Part shown: piece after piece, positions 1 through 8,152 of the stretch
How positions within the stretch are numbered: the stretch's first letter is position 1
How the letters are laid out: each line of letters opens with the position of its first letter
Source: a virus
DNA length: 61,650 nucleotides
IMG/VR virus record: IMGVR_UViG_3300032753_000026
Coordinates: 1-61,650 of that record
Strand: one strand, 5' to 3'
Translations under genes and position numbers: made by a program
The notes under the pieces: generated by a model
Database searches by the model: none
Told to the model about the DNA's origin: nothing
Seen by the model: the letters and a program-made list of their open reading frames with translations, nothing else

Positions 1-1257
1 AGCCACAACCTGCATATAAGGGCTACGATCCCACCCAGGAGGCATATCGAAGTACTCGTGAACAAGCTCCTCAAGTATAACAGGCGCAAAAGGTCTAAAC
101 TTTTGTCTACGTTTGATTTCATTTACTTGATCCTTAATGTCTGGACCTCTAGGGTCCGCTAATAAACTACGGTTACCAAGGGCTCTAGGTCCAAACTCTG
201 CCCGCCCGCTGGCTACCCCAACAATTTTGTTAGTAACCAACTCGGAAATGATATCTTTAACAGGATAACGGCCAGCAATATTAGTGCCCAAGAAAGCATT
301 ATCCCAAACCAATCTTCTGCCCACTGCCATTGCAGCCGCGCCAAGGCTACTGCCAGCATCACCAGGATTAGGCATAATCCAAATGTTATCAAAATACTCT
401 CCTAGAATTCTATTTGCACTACAGTTAAGTGCTACTCCGCCGCAGTATACTAAATTTTCACTATAACCAATATCACTGGCTTTAATCATTATATTACCAA
501 TTAAGTCTTCTGTCAACTCTTGTACCTGCGCGGCCATGTCCATAGGGTCATTGGGATAGACTATGTCATCAGTTAATCCTAGGTGTAGATTCTGTTTGAA
601 CACGATGTTTTTTTCATCGTGTAATAGAGATGCTCTTAGTCGCAAACTACGAAGATCTACCACCTGACCCCATCCAGCCATGCCCATTAAGATATATTCT
701 TCATCTAGTGGTTTGAGTCCAGCTTGCTTGGTAAAGGCACTGTACATCAGACCAATGCTGTGCGGATACTTTTGCCCCCACAATTTTTTATACACGGCCT
801 TGCCACGGTCATCATAGTAACTATGCCAGATACTAATAGTGTCCCACTCGCCTATTGCATCAATGACAACCACCGTGGCATCTGTAAATGAGCTTGTTTG
901 AAAACCTGCGGCCGCATGTGTTAAGTGATGGTTGTAACTCTTAATAGGTAATTTATCTAGACTTAACTTAGGTAATTGTTGTTTTAATATACCTGAGACA
1001 GTCCATGGTGTTTTTAATTCACTCCACTGGCCAGCATACAATTGACGAGCCTTTTTAACCCACGGACGCTCATAGTATGCTATACGGTCTATGGATCCAT
1101 ACTTAAGCGCATCTTTGATTAATGGTTCATTTAAGTTACTGTCGTGTTTACGTTTGCTGTATCGTTCAGCATGTCCAGCAAACAGTATCTTCCCATCATC
1201 ATTGATGAGAGTTACTGCCGCATCATGAAACCCCGCAGAAATTCCTAAGATATTCAT
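1..1257 (-). CDS. Carbamoyltransferase, NodU/CmcH/TobZ family (partial)
   Basis: Begins at an ATG (1257-1255) and runs off the left edge, so 419 codons are present and the C-terminus is missing. The N-terminus (ILGISAGFHDAAVTLI, then GHAERYSKRKHD) is the ASKHA-type kinase-like fold of O-carbamoyltransferases. A conserved His segment (NHHLTHAAAGF) follows, and further on GRAEFGPRALGNRSLLADPR and RPFAPVI mark the start of the C-terminal YrdC-like half. The family transfers a carbamoyl group from carbamoyl phosphate, through carbamoyl-AMP, to a hydroxyl on a sugar or antibiotic. The start overlaps the upstream SGNH-like gene by 35 bases, so it is the promoter-distal gene of the cassette seen here. 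With glycosyltransferases in the same unit, a carbamoylated glycan is a reasonable inference, but the acceptor is unknown. Confidence 0.9.
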   Translation of the reverse strand, partial: MNILGISAGFHDAAVTLINDDGKILFAGHAERYSKRKHDSNLNEPLIKDALKYGSIDRIAYYERPWVKKARQLYAGQWSELKTPWTVSGILKQQLPKLSLDKLPIKSYNHHLTHAAAGFQTSSFTDATVVVIDAIGEWDTISIWHSYYDDRGKAVYKKLWGQKYPHSIGLMYSAFTKQAGLKPLDEEYILMGMAGWGQVVDLRSLRLRASLLHDEKNIVFKQNLHLGLTDDIVYPNDPMDMAAQVQELTEDLIGNIMIKASDIGYSENLVYCGGVALNCSANRILGEYFDNIWIMPNPGDAGSSLGAAAMAVGRRLVWDNAFLGTNIAGRYPVKDIISELVTNKIVGVASGRAEFGPRALGNRSLLADPRGPDIKDQVNEIKRRQKFRPFAPVILEELVHEYFDMPPGWDRSPYMQVVA

Positions 1258-1984
1258 ATATTATTTTTTCAGCCTCAACGTGTGCAGGTTCCAATGGATG
1301 TGTAGTAGCAAAAGGAAATTTGTTCTGTTCTGCCCATTCATAAAACCCTAGGTTTGTAGGAAACCACATCCAATTACGATAATTTAATTGCTGTAATAAA
1401 GTAGTCAGTGTTGCATCATTTTTAAAATGACTGGTGTTATTCAAACTATGATCTACCATGGTAAACAGATAAGGTATTTTTTTCAATTCTAAATATTGTT
1501 GCATCATAACTATCTCGCATAATGATGCGTATAATTCCCAATATTCAAATGTACCTACATAGTGATAAAATACTTTGGCAAACTGAAATATTCCTTTTTC
1601 TTTATCTTTGGCTATTTTAGACACATGCCAGTCAAAGACCACAGGATTATCGTTGTGAAAGTATTCTTTAATAGACTTTGAATCGTCTATTATAGACCAT
1701 GAAGTTAACTGTTCCCACTCGTCTGCAATTCTAAATTCGTATCTTCCAGGAAATGTCCAAGTAATTAACACTAAGCCAATATCATCTTTCATTGCTTCGC
1801 AGGCATTCATAGTTTCTCTGCGTATAGCACTATTTGATCTACCTGGCATTGCCGCGCAATGATAGTCCATGCTTAGACGTTTGGCCAGCAGTGCTGGATA
1901 TGTATGTTGGCTAGGACAAAACTTGCAGTCAGCAAGTTCATTGCCGTAGGTAAAACTATCACCGCCAGCAATTAACGTAGCCAC
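1223..1984 (-). CDS. SGNH-hydrolase-like protein (253 aa)
   Basis: The N-terminal GGDSFTYGNEL is a GDS block with the nucleophile serine, and a GRSNSAIRRE segment supplies a Gly/Asn block. Near the C-terminus THPLEPAHVEAEKI has histidines where the catalytic His of block V is expected, although a clear Asp partner is not obvious. SGNH enzymes remove or transfer acyl groups (often acetyl) on sugars and lipids. No signal peptide or membrane segment is visible, so it would act in the host cytoplasm. It overlaps the neighbouring genes at both ends (13 bases upstream, 35 downstream), which implies translational coupling. It is one of four related but divergent SGNH-like proteins in the window. The substrate is unknown; a role in tailoring a glycan made by the cassette is inferred from context. 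Confidence 0.72.
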   Translation of the reverse strand: MATLIAGGDSFTYGNELADCKFCPSQHTYPALLAKRLSMDYHCAAMPGRSNSAIRRETMNACEAMKDDIGLVLITWTFPGRYEFRIADEWEQLTSWSIIDDSKSIKEYFHNDNPVVFDWHVSKIAKDKEKGIFQFAKVFYHYVGTFEYWELYASLCEIVMMQQYLELKKIPYLFTMVDHSLNNTSHFKNDATLTTLLQQLNYRNWMWFPTNLGFYEWAEQNKFPFATTHPLEPAHVEAEKIIYEYLRNFCGVS

Positions 1985-2616
1985 GACAGTTGTTCCATAT
2001 AATTGTAAATTTTGTCTGCTACCCTAGCATGTCCTTGTTCTAAAAAATGCTTACGAGGACCTTGAGGTGTACTGTCAGTCCATTCCATCATTGACTGATC
2101 AGGCCACCCTAGAAAATATTTTAATTCAATTTGACCTATTAGATCTTTATGCACAAGACTTTTTCTTTCTGTACTCTGATGATTTCCAAATGCGTCTAAC
2201 ATCAGATATTTTTTATTATGTGTTTTTAAATAGTTTTGTAATAATATATTGTTAATCAAATACTGTCTATATAGGTATTGGTCATTGTGATTCCAATTGA
2301 TATGATCTATTAGCCATTTTCTCCAAGGTGCTAGATGCTCATGTGGCAGTGGGCTACACCCTGGCCATAGGTCATATGTACCCGCACTGTCTGACCATTC
2401 TATCCTAGCAAAATGGCTCCATGCTATGACTACCATATCATAGTTATTAATTTGTTCTATACAGGTTCTAACCATACGAGTATTGCCAGTCCCTGGTTTT
2501 GCTAAGTTAGTTACTTCATAGCCTATTTTTTCTGCCAATAGATAAGGCCAAGCAGAATTTAAATCTGCTAGTTCTTCCCCGTAGGTAAAACTATCTCCAA
2601 CTGTTAATAATCGCAT
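1972..2616 (-). CDS. SGNH-hydrolase-like protein (214 aa)
   Basis: Opens with LLTVGDSFTYGEELADL, the same GDSFTYG block as its downstream neighbour. A Gly/Asn block follows (KPGTGNTRMVRT), and EQGHARVADKIYNYM near the C-terminus holds the expected catalytic His. It is shorter than the neighbour and only moderately similar outside these blocks, so the two look like old paralogues rather than a recent duplication. The ATG overlaps the TAA of the 33-aa gene by one base (TAATG), a typical coupled start. No export signal is visible. An esterase or acyltransferase acting on a sugar is the family expectation; the substrate is not known. Confidence 0.72.
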   Translation of the reverse strand: MRLLTVGDSFTYGEELADLNSAWPYLLAEKIGYEVTNLAKPGTGNTRMVRTCIEQINNYDMVVIAWSHFARIEWSDSAGTYDLWPGCSPLPHEHLAPWRKWLIDHINWNHNDQYLYRQYLINNILLQNYLKTHNKKYLMLDAFGNHQSTERKSLVHKDLIGQIELKYFLGWPDQSMMEWTDSTPQGPRKHFLEQGHARVADKIYNYMEQLSWLR

Positions 2617-2717
2617 TATTTGTAAATAAAAGGATCTCTTTTACGAAGTTCTTTTAACTTCTTACGATAGTGTAATTCTAATTTGATACGATTATAAAGA
2701 TTTCGTAACCACTTCAT
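2616..2717 (-). CDS. Small basic protein, 33 aa, function unknown
   Basis: A 33-codon ORF from ATG (2717-2715) to TAA (2618-2616), with an excellent Shine-Dalgarno (AAGGAG) 7 nt before the start. The protein begins MKWLRNLYNRIKLEL and ends KELRKRDPFIYK. It is very basic, has no cysteine, and is predicted helical and amphipathic. Its start lies inside the end of the upstream SGNH-like gene and its stop overlaps the ATG of the downstream one, so it is packed into the operon like a real gene. I do not recognise a function. A membrane- or nucleic-acid-associated peptide would fit the charge. It has no core or leader pattern that would mark it as a peptide substrate for the radical SAM enzymes nearby. 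Confidence 0.75.
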   Translation of the reverse strand: MKWLRNLYNRIKLELHYRKKLKELRKRDPFIYK

Positions 2718-3255
2718 TGAATTTCTCCTTAAGTAATTCATGCGCAGCTAAATGTGCGGCTTCTAGAGGGTGCCCGTCTGAACCCATACTGTACTTATTT
2801 TCTATTGCCCATTGGTAAAATCCTCTTGGTCTACAGGTGTCATGAGGATCTGTTCCTGCCGGAAACATATACCAATGGTCCCACGCTATCTGCGGATTAT
2901 CAGAGACTACACAGTTATCTACACAGGTAAACAAATAAGGAATATTATTCAATGTTAAATAATTTTGCAGTTCTAGTATTTCACTGTCACTGTCTAATTT
3001 GTTGTCTCTACTAGGCCAACTCCAACATACTATCACTAGGTGTTTGAGGTTAAATTCAACCAGTGGCATACAAGTATCTATCACTCTACGACATATTTCT
3101 TTATTGCCCAACCCAGGATATGCTGAGCACACATAGTTATTACCTGACAGCAGCGCCGTGAATGTTTTACGGCTGTAACCATCAGGCCCGCCATGTGGGC
3201 TGTCTGCAAGCTCACTGCCCCATATATGACTATCACCCCCTGCTACTGTAATCAT
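2692..3255 (-). CDS. SGNH-hydrolase-like protein (187 aa)
   Basis: Begins MITVAGGDSHIWGSELAD, a GDS block, followed by a Gly/Asn block (YPGLGNKEICRR). Its C-terminal MGSDGHPLEAAHLAAHELL contains an Asp-x-His pair where the catalytic dyad of the family is expected, so this copy looks the most complete of the cassette's three. The same region resembles the 253-aa paralogue (HPLEPAH versus HPLEAAH), which points to a closer relationship between these two. It overlaps the preceding 388-aa gene by 23 bases. No signal peptide is present. A small acyl esterase or acyltransferase is the family-level expectation. Confidence 0.72.
   Translation of the reverse strand: MITVAGGDSHIWGSELADSPHGGPDGYSRKTFTALLSGNNYVCSAYPGLGNKEICRRVIDTCMPLVEFNLKHLVIVCWSWPSRDNKLDSDSEILELQNYLTLNNIPYLFTCVDNCVVSDNPQIAWDHWYMFPAGTDPHDTCRPRGFYQWAIENKYSMGSDGHPLEAAHLAAHELLKEKFNEVVTKSL
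2725..2730 (-). promoter_or_regulatory. Strong Shine-Dalgarno deciding the 33-aa gene start
   Basis: The minus strand reads AAGGAG here, followed by AAATTCA and the ATG. This near-perfect site inside the coding sequence of the preceding SGNH-like gene is the main reason to accept the short ORF as a gene. Confidence 0.75.
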
Positions 3256-4399
3256 ATCCTGGTTTCATCATTGCTATTTGTTGTTGTTTATAGTCTGAAT
3301 CTGTCCAACAATAGTCAAAAGTATTAGCAATTCCATTGACTTCTATACGGTATATGTCTAGGTAGTTTGACATCTTAGTCCAGATCTCTTCAATGTTGTC
3401 AGTACCAAAACTGGCCATTAGATCTACACGACCAATTGGCAAATATCCTAAACTTAGTTTAGTGTCTGCAGGATCCAAATTGTTATCCACTAGCCATTGA
3501 GTAAATTCTGCTTGCTCTTTATCATGCCAAGGATACTTGCCGCCCTTGGTAACATCACGACTCCACTCTACATCAAATTCACCACTGTAATATTGTAGCT
3601 GTGTGATAGCGTCACAGACTGTACGATCCAAATTTGGGGCATGCTCATCACGCCATACTTCAAATAGAGTTTTGCCTATTTGTGTCCAATGCATATAGAC
3701 TCTGCCAAATTCTCTATCATACCCATTAGATAAAAATCCTTGACGATGTTGGTCTAATAGTGGATAGCGTTTGACTAACGGAAAAGTAGTTATCTGACTA
3801 GGGCGTATCCAGTCTGGGGCCATGGCTTTTTTACGTTGGCTTAGTATTAGGTTTTCTAACTCATGACATATGGTATTCAATTCGCGTATTGCATACTTTG
3901 TTTCATAGTCAGCATATTTGTAGTAGGGGCTTAAGTTATCCACAGTGCCCTGTAACAATTCAAAATGATTATGCAGTTGATTTAATATACCATGTTTTGG
4001 ACTCAATCCAATATTAGCATCATCTTTGATGTATAGATCAGGTAGATTATATTCAGCTGGAAACCTTACAGTATTTGGATGAAACCATTCTTCAATGATA
4101 TAAGGGCGCAGACCGTGATCTTGCCACACTTTAGTTTGATTAAATCTATTAATGGTTTCAATTGATGTGTTTAATTCACTGCAAAGAAACTCTAATGTAC
4201 GTTTGCTGTCAGGCCAACCTAGAAAACAAAAGTTTTTTTCTAAAAGTAGTTTTGAATTGAGTATTTCTTGTAGTGCTGATATCCAATCTTGTGCAAGTTT
4301 GTGATCATCAGCAATGATATAATAGTCAAGAAAATCCGTTTTGTCTAACGGATTGCGTAGAGTTACTTTAACCGATTGATTGGTACCATTCAAATACAT
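3233..4399 (-). CDS. Unknown 388-aa protein between radical SAM and SGNH genes
   Basis: I do not recognise this family. The start is supported by a GGAAAG Shine-Dalgarno 8 nt upstream and a 32-base overlap with the preceding radical SAM gene. The protein is soluble and aromatic-rich, with no membrane segment, signal peptide or radical SAM cysteine triad. A middle segment (NQLHNHFELLQG) has two spaced histidines, and the C-terminal half carries SRDVTKGGKYPWHDKEQAEF followed by LGYLPIGRVDLMASFG, both of which look like conserved functional loops. A helical region around residues 165-185 could be a short coiled coil. Its fixed place in the overlapping operon argues for a role in the same pathway, perhaps as an acceptor-binding or partner protein. 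Confidence 0.7.
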   Translation of the reverse strand: MYLNGTNQSVKVTLRNPLDKTDFLDYYIIADDHKLAQDWISALQEILNSKLLLEKNFCFLGWPDSKRTLEFLCSELNTSIETINRFNQTKVWQDHGLRPYIIEEWFHPNTVRFPAEYNLPDLYIKDDANIGLSPKHGILNQLHNHFELLQGTVDNLSPYYKYADYETKYAIRELNTICHELENLILSQRKKAMAPDWIRPSQITTFPLVKRYPLLDQHRQGFLSNGYDREFGRVYMHWTQIGKTLFEVWRDEHAPNLDRTVCDAITQLQYYSGEFDVEWSRDVTKGGKYPWHDKEQAEFTQWLVDNNLDPADTKLSLGYLPIGRVDLMASFGTDNIEEIWTKMSNYLDIYRIEVNGIANTFDYCWTDSDYKQQQIAMMKPGYDYSSRG

Positions 4400-5702
4400 C
4401 GCGTCTTTCCAATAAAATATCAGCCAAAATTAAGTCATCTTGGCGAATCGTTTCTAATTGTAACACACGATGCTTGCCTTTGTCAAGAGCAATCTGCCAT
4501 TCATTGGGCCACTGTTCTTGGAAGGTTGGGCGAGTTTTAAGCTGTATTAACATGTCCCTAAGTTGGCTATTTGCTAGTCCAATGCTATCGGGTCCGCCAT
4601 CCAAAAGTTCATCTATCCAAGGGTGTAATATTGACTTGGGTAGGGCCAAGGGTGACATGATAATATTAGGGCTAAAACTAAAGACAACTTTGGCTAAGAT
4701 GTCTACACCCAATTCTGTTGCTAACTGCTCAATATTACGAAGTTCAAACATACCCGGCAGGGTAAGTGTGAAGTCTAACCTCATCTGACGGCGGTGCGTA
4801 GCGATTCCAAGGCCTTCCTTAAAGTTATCAACCCACGCTTGATAGTCGAGACCTGTGCGTATATATTCTCCAATTCTGCCTGTACCATCAAGGCTTGCAC
4901 ATATTTGCCAGTCACGTAGCCTGCTGAGAATATCAGTATAGAGATTGACGCCGCGATAATTGACGCGACTAAGATTTGTGTTGTATCTAGCATAAACATT
5001 TTTACCATCTCCCAGTTCAACAATGCGCTGCATATAGCGCCAATGTTGTTCGTACATCAAGGGCTCACCGCCAACCCAATATACTTCCTCGATTTGATGA
5101 TTCTCTACCGCAGATGAAAATTCTTCTTCAATCTGCCCGTCCTGGAATGCTTCAATTTGACGTTTGATAGTAGGCTGCATCCAATTATTCTTTGGATCAC
5201 CCCAATTGATCATGTTATGTTGTCTTTGTTCACTCTCCCACGCACTAGACAACATATCACCGCACATACGACACTTAAAGTTGCAGAGATTACTAAAACG
5301 ATAATCCCAACTTACAGGCCGCATAGTTGTCGTTCCCTCTGCGTCTGTAGTGTCCCATATACTATTGTACTTATGAGCAAACAGTTGATCAAAATAACTA
5401 CGGTAAACGCTTGTGTTCAATAATTTATCATTGCAGACTTCACATTCAGGTAAGGTTTCACCTGCCATCATACGCACACGCACATCTTTCATATGTTCGC
5501 TGTTCCAGTGTTCCTCTAGAGTAATAGGAATATACTTGCCTGTACCACTAGCAGTGTCAATATACTGTTTAAAGTTTTGTGCAGGCTCGCGACTAGCACA
5601 ACACATTCGTCGCTCAGTCTGCGGACTTAGGTATGTGTGTACCCAAGGTGCTAGGCAAAGTGTCTTAGGTTTGTCCATATCCCATGGCCTTGGCAATTTC
5701 AT
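4368..5702 (-). CDS. Radical SAM protein with N-terminal auxiliary-cluster domain (444 aa)
   Basis: The radical SAM CxxxCxxC motif is CNFKCRMC (Cys140, 144, 147), which would bind the [4Fe-4S] cluster that cleaves S-adenosylmethionine. Before it lies a cysteine domain: CLAPW (Cys16), CC (Cys34-35) and CEVC (Cys87, 90). This is the twitch/SPASM-like pattern that normally follows the radical SAM core but here precedes it. WVGGEPLMYEQHW is the GGE-like SAM-binding motif of the barrel. It overlaps both neighbours (38 and 32 bases). It is the last of six tandem enzymes and clusters by motif with the next two upstream genes. Substrate unknown: peptide, sugar or nucleotide are all possible. Confidence 0.88.
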   Translation of the reverse strand: MKLPRPWDMDKPKTLCLAPWVHTYLSPQTERRMCCASREPAQNFKQYIDTASGTGKYIPITLEEHWNSEHMKDVRVRMMAGETLPECEVCNDKLLNTSVYRSYFDQLFAHKYNSIWDTTDAEGTTTMRPVSWDYRFSNLCNFKCRMCGDMLSSAWESEQRQHNMINWGDPKNNWMQPTIKRQIEAFQDGQIEEEFSSAVENHQIEEVYWVGGEPLMYEQHWRYMQRIVELGDGKNVYARYNTNLSRVNYRGVNLYTDILSRLRDWQICASLDGTGRIGEYIRTGLDYQAWVDNFKEGLGIATHRRQMRLDFTLTLPGMFELRNIEQLATELGVDILAKVVFSFSPNIIMSPLALPKSILHPWIDELLDGGPDSIGLANSQLRDMLIQLKTRPTFQEQWPNEWQIALDKGKHRVLQLETIRQDDLILADILLERRDVFEWYQSIG

Positions 5703-6849
5703 TGTGTGAGTTTAAGAAACTTTGTTCTCTATATTTGTCCGTGGTCTGCATTTTTTGCAAAAATTCTTCACCGTCACTGCCTTGACCATTACGAATAAAT
5801 TTCACTATACGCATGATCTCTGCACGATGCTTGGGATGAAACTGATGATTTTCTAATCTATCGATCACTAACGCCTGCGCCGCGGGAGTCATGCGGCTGA
5901 TACACATGTGCCAGGGATCATGTAACATATTAAAGTATACATGATCAAATGTTTGGTCTTCAATCCAACGACAAATCTCTGGCAGATAGTAGACATTTTG
6001 TATGTTTACTGTTAGACATAACTGTGTTGAAAATTTAGCACTACGCATTGAATTAAATTTAACTAAATTGTTTTGTACTATATTCCAATCAGCGCCATAA
6101 CGCTCATATTCAAATCGTTCTTTAGTATTGTCAATGCTAAATGCTACTTCAACATGTTTAAAATGACTCCATATGTTATAGCAGTCAGGAAACACAGTGC
6201 CATTGGTGTTGTAGTGTATTTCAATATTTTTAGCATAGTCGTGATCTACAGCATATTGTAATAGATCAAAATGCTGTTGAATAAGGAAAGGTTCGCCACC
6301 TGTGAATTCAAAGTATTTAATGTTAGGCAGTAGAGCTTTTAGGTTATCCCAGAATTGAGGATTTTCTCTAGGCCAAGCACCATCAGTGAGAAACTTGTAA
6401 GCAAGATGTTCTTTACGATTAATACCTGGTACGTAGTCCATCTCTTCTTTAGCCCACTTACTACTTGACCAACTTCCACAAATACGGCACTTAAGATTAC
6501 AGATATTGCCCAACTTAAGGTCAATAAACCACAACTGATCAGGATTGACATTGTTAAAATCCACAAGATCATAGTATTCCTTTAGTCTAATGCGACTGTT
6601 CATGCGCTTGCTAGTACGTCCAGCGGCTTCTTCATCCCAGCAACGCTGGCAGGTACTAGGCTTATTACCAGCGAGAAAATCCTTGCGTAGATCCTGCATG
6701 TAGTCACTGTGATATATTTCTTCAAGAGTATGCTCTCTGAGATTATACCCAGAGATTTCATCTTTGGCTAAACAGCAAGGACGAGCTGTGCCTATAGGAC
6801 TGGTTTCAATACTAATCCAAGGTAGCATACAAATTTTTTCAGGCAACAT
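5665..6849 (-). CDS. Radical SAM protein with N-terminal auxiliary-cluster domain (394 aa)
   Basis: CNLKCRIC (Cys117, 121, 124) is the radical SAM triad, and FTGGEPFLIQQHF supplies the GGEP SAM-binding motif. The N-terminal cysteine domain has CMLPW (Cys7), CC (Cys25-26) and CQRC (Cys67, 70), with the GYNLREHTLEEIYHSD segment shared in outline with its neighbours. A central stretch reading HYNTNGT matches the strand of the barrel seen in the other paralogues. It overlaps the upstream gene by 11 bases and the downstream one by 38. It is likely a cytoplasmic iron-sulfur enzyme; its substrate cannot be read from the sequence. Confidence 0.88.
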   Translation of the reverse strand: MLPEKICMLPWISIETSPIGTARPCCLAKDEISGYNLREHTLEEIYHSDYMQDLRKDFLAGNKPSTCQRCWDEEAAGRTSKRMNSRIRLKEYYDLVDFNNVNPDQLWFIDLKLGNICNLKCRICGSWSSSKWAKEEMDYVPGINRKEHLAYKFLTDGAWPRENPQFWDNLKALLPNIKYFEFTGGEPFLIQQHFDLLQYAVDHDYAKNIEIHYNTNGTVFPDCYNIWSHFKHVEVAFSIDNTKERFEYERYGADWNIVQNNLVKFNSMRSAKFSTQLCLTVNIQNVYYLPEICRWIEDQTFDHVYFNMLHDPWHMCISRMTPAAQALVIDRLENHQFHPKHRAEIMRIVKFIRNGQGSDGEEFLQKMQTTDKYREQSFLNSHNEIAKAMGYGQT

Positions 6850-8152
6850 AAGTTCTCAATGTTTGTAATTCTGGGAATGTAGCTTCAAATGATTCTTTAC
6901 GATACGCATCATGTATGTCGTTCACACGAAAGAATTCACCTAGTAAATGTGTTTTAGAATTGTTTTGGTACATAAAGTTAATTATGCCTTCATAGCCACT
7001 GACTGCACGCTTTAAATGGTCCTGGGGTGTCAGCCACTCAATATGGTCAACAATCTTATTGCGTATGTGATCTTTTAATACACTAGGCAGTACATCAATT
7101 CTGTCGCGCTCTGGACCTTGTAGAATATTAATATTCCAGTCTTGTGCTTTGATGTATCCTTTATTGACCCACTCTCGATGAAAGTCAGGTAAGTGATGTA
7201 CATTGTATAGGCTAACTGTACTACTTACATAAAAGTCTGTAGTTGGGCATACTTCCAACATCTGTTCACGATTGCGTTCAATTTGATCCCATTTAGTACC
7301 TTTACGAATATATTCAGCACGTGGACCCATAGCATCCAAACTAGCACCAACACTGACATTCTTGAACAGCTTCCAATAGTCAAGTACATTATCATCTTTT
7401 AAGTTTAAGCGACTAAAGTTTGTGTTATAGATTAGCTTAACATCAAACATTTCACGTTTAACTAGTTCTTTAAGTATACGATAATGCTCTTCCATCATCA
7501 TGGGTTCGCCGCCAGCAAAGTATACCTGTTCTAAGTAAGGTATATGTGGTTCTAACTGTTCCCACATGTCTAATTCAGTGCGACCTGCAAACATGATCTT
7601 AGGATAGTTACGTTTGCCGTATAGGTCTTCTTCCTCAGTGTACCAACTTGAACTAAACCAACCACCACAGGTTCTGCAGGTAAAGTTACATAGGTTACTA
7701 AACCGCACATCATAGTAGCGTAACTTAAAGTCGTCATATGAGCCATCTGGTTTAGTAGCATCAACTAGACCAATATGATGACCAAAGTTTTTATTAGTAC
7801 TGTTACGCATACTCATAAATCCTGATGCTTCTTGTTCGTAGCACTTAGTACATTCTTTGCATGGTTTTTCTGCTAGCATATTTGCACGCATTTCTTTATA
7901 TGCAGATTGATTCCACACTACTTCCATACTATCTTGTTTAAAGTTGCCAATTGGATATTTGTCATCGCCCAAACAACAAGGATAAGCACGACCATCAGGA
8001 AAGGCATGCATGTGTATCCAAGGAATCATACAGAATCGATCACTAGCAGTTAGGCGATCTAACTGATCAGGTCGTAGATCAGCTTCATCTATATACACAG
8101 GCTTGCGTGTATGATAGTTATGATTTTTATAATATTCTGTTTCTTTACTCAT
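6839..8152 (-). CDS. Radical SAM protein with N-terminal auxiliary-cluster domain (437 aa)
   Basis: CNFTCRTC (Cys155, 159, 162) is the radical SAM triad and FAGGEPMMMEEHY the SAM-binding motif. The N-terminal domain has CMIPW (Cys41), CC (Cys59-60) and C-x2-C-x2-C (Cys98, 101, 104), one cysteine more than in the two downstream paralogues. A 40-residue N-terminal extension (HNYHTRKPVYIDEADLRP) precedes the first cysteine. The start overlaps the upstream stop by four bases (ATGA type). The three genes from 4368 to 8152 look like one subgroup of paralogues judged by PW..., PCCL and EQEA/DEEA motifs. The reaction is unknown. Confidence 0.88.
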   Translation of the reverse strand: MSKETEYYKNHNYHTRKPVYIDEADLRPDQLDRLTASDRFCMIPWIHMHAFPDGRAYPCCLGDDKYPIGNFKQDSMEVVWNQSAYKEMRANMLAEKPCKECTKCYEQEASGFMSMRNSTNKNFGHHIGLVDATKPDGSYDDFKLRYYDVRFSNLCNFTCRTCGGWFSSSWYTEEEDLYGKRNYPKIMFAGRTELDMWEQLEPHIPYLEQVYFAGGEPMMMEEHYRILKELVKREMFDVKLIYNTNFSRLNLKDDNVLDYWKLFKNVSVGASLDAMGPRAEYIRKGTKWDQIERNREQMLEVCPTTDFYVSSTVSLYNVHHLPDFHREWVNKGYIKAQDWNINILQGPERDRIDVLPSVLKDHIRNKIVDHIEWLTPQDHLKRAVSGYEGIINFMYQNNSKTHLLGEFFRVNDIHDAYRKESFEATFPELQTLRTYVA

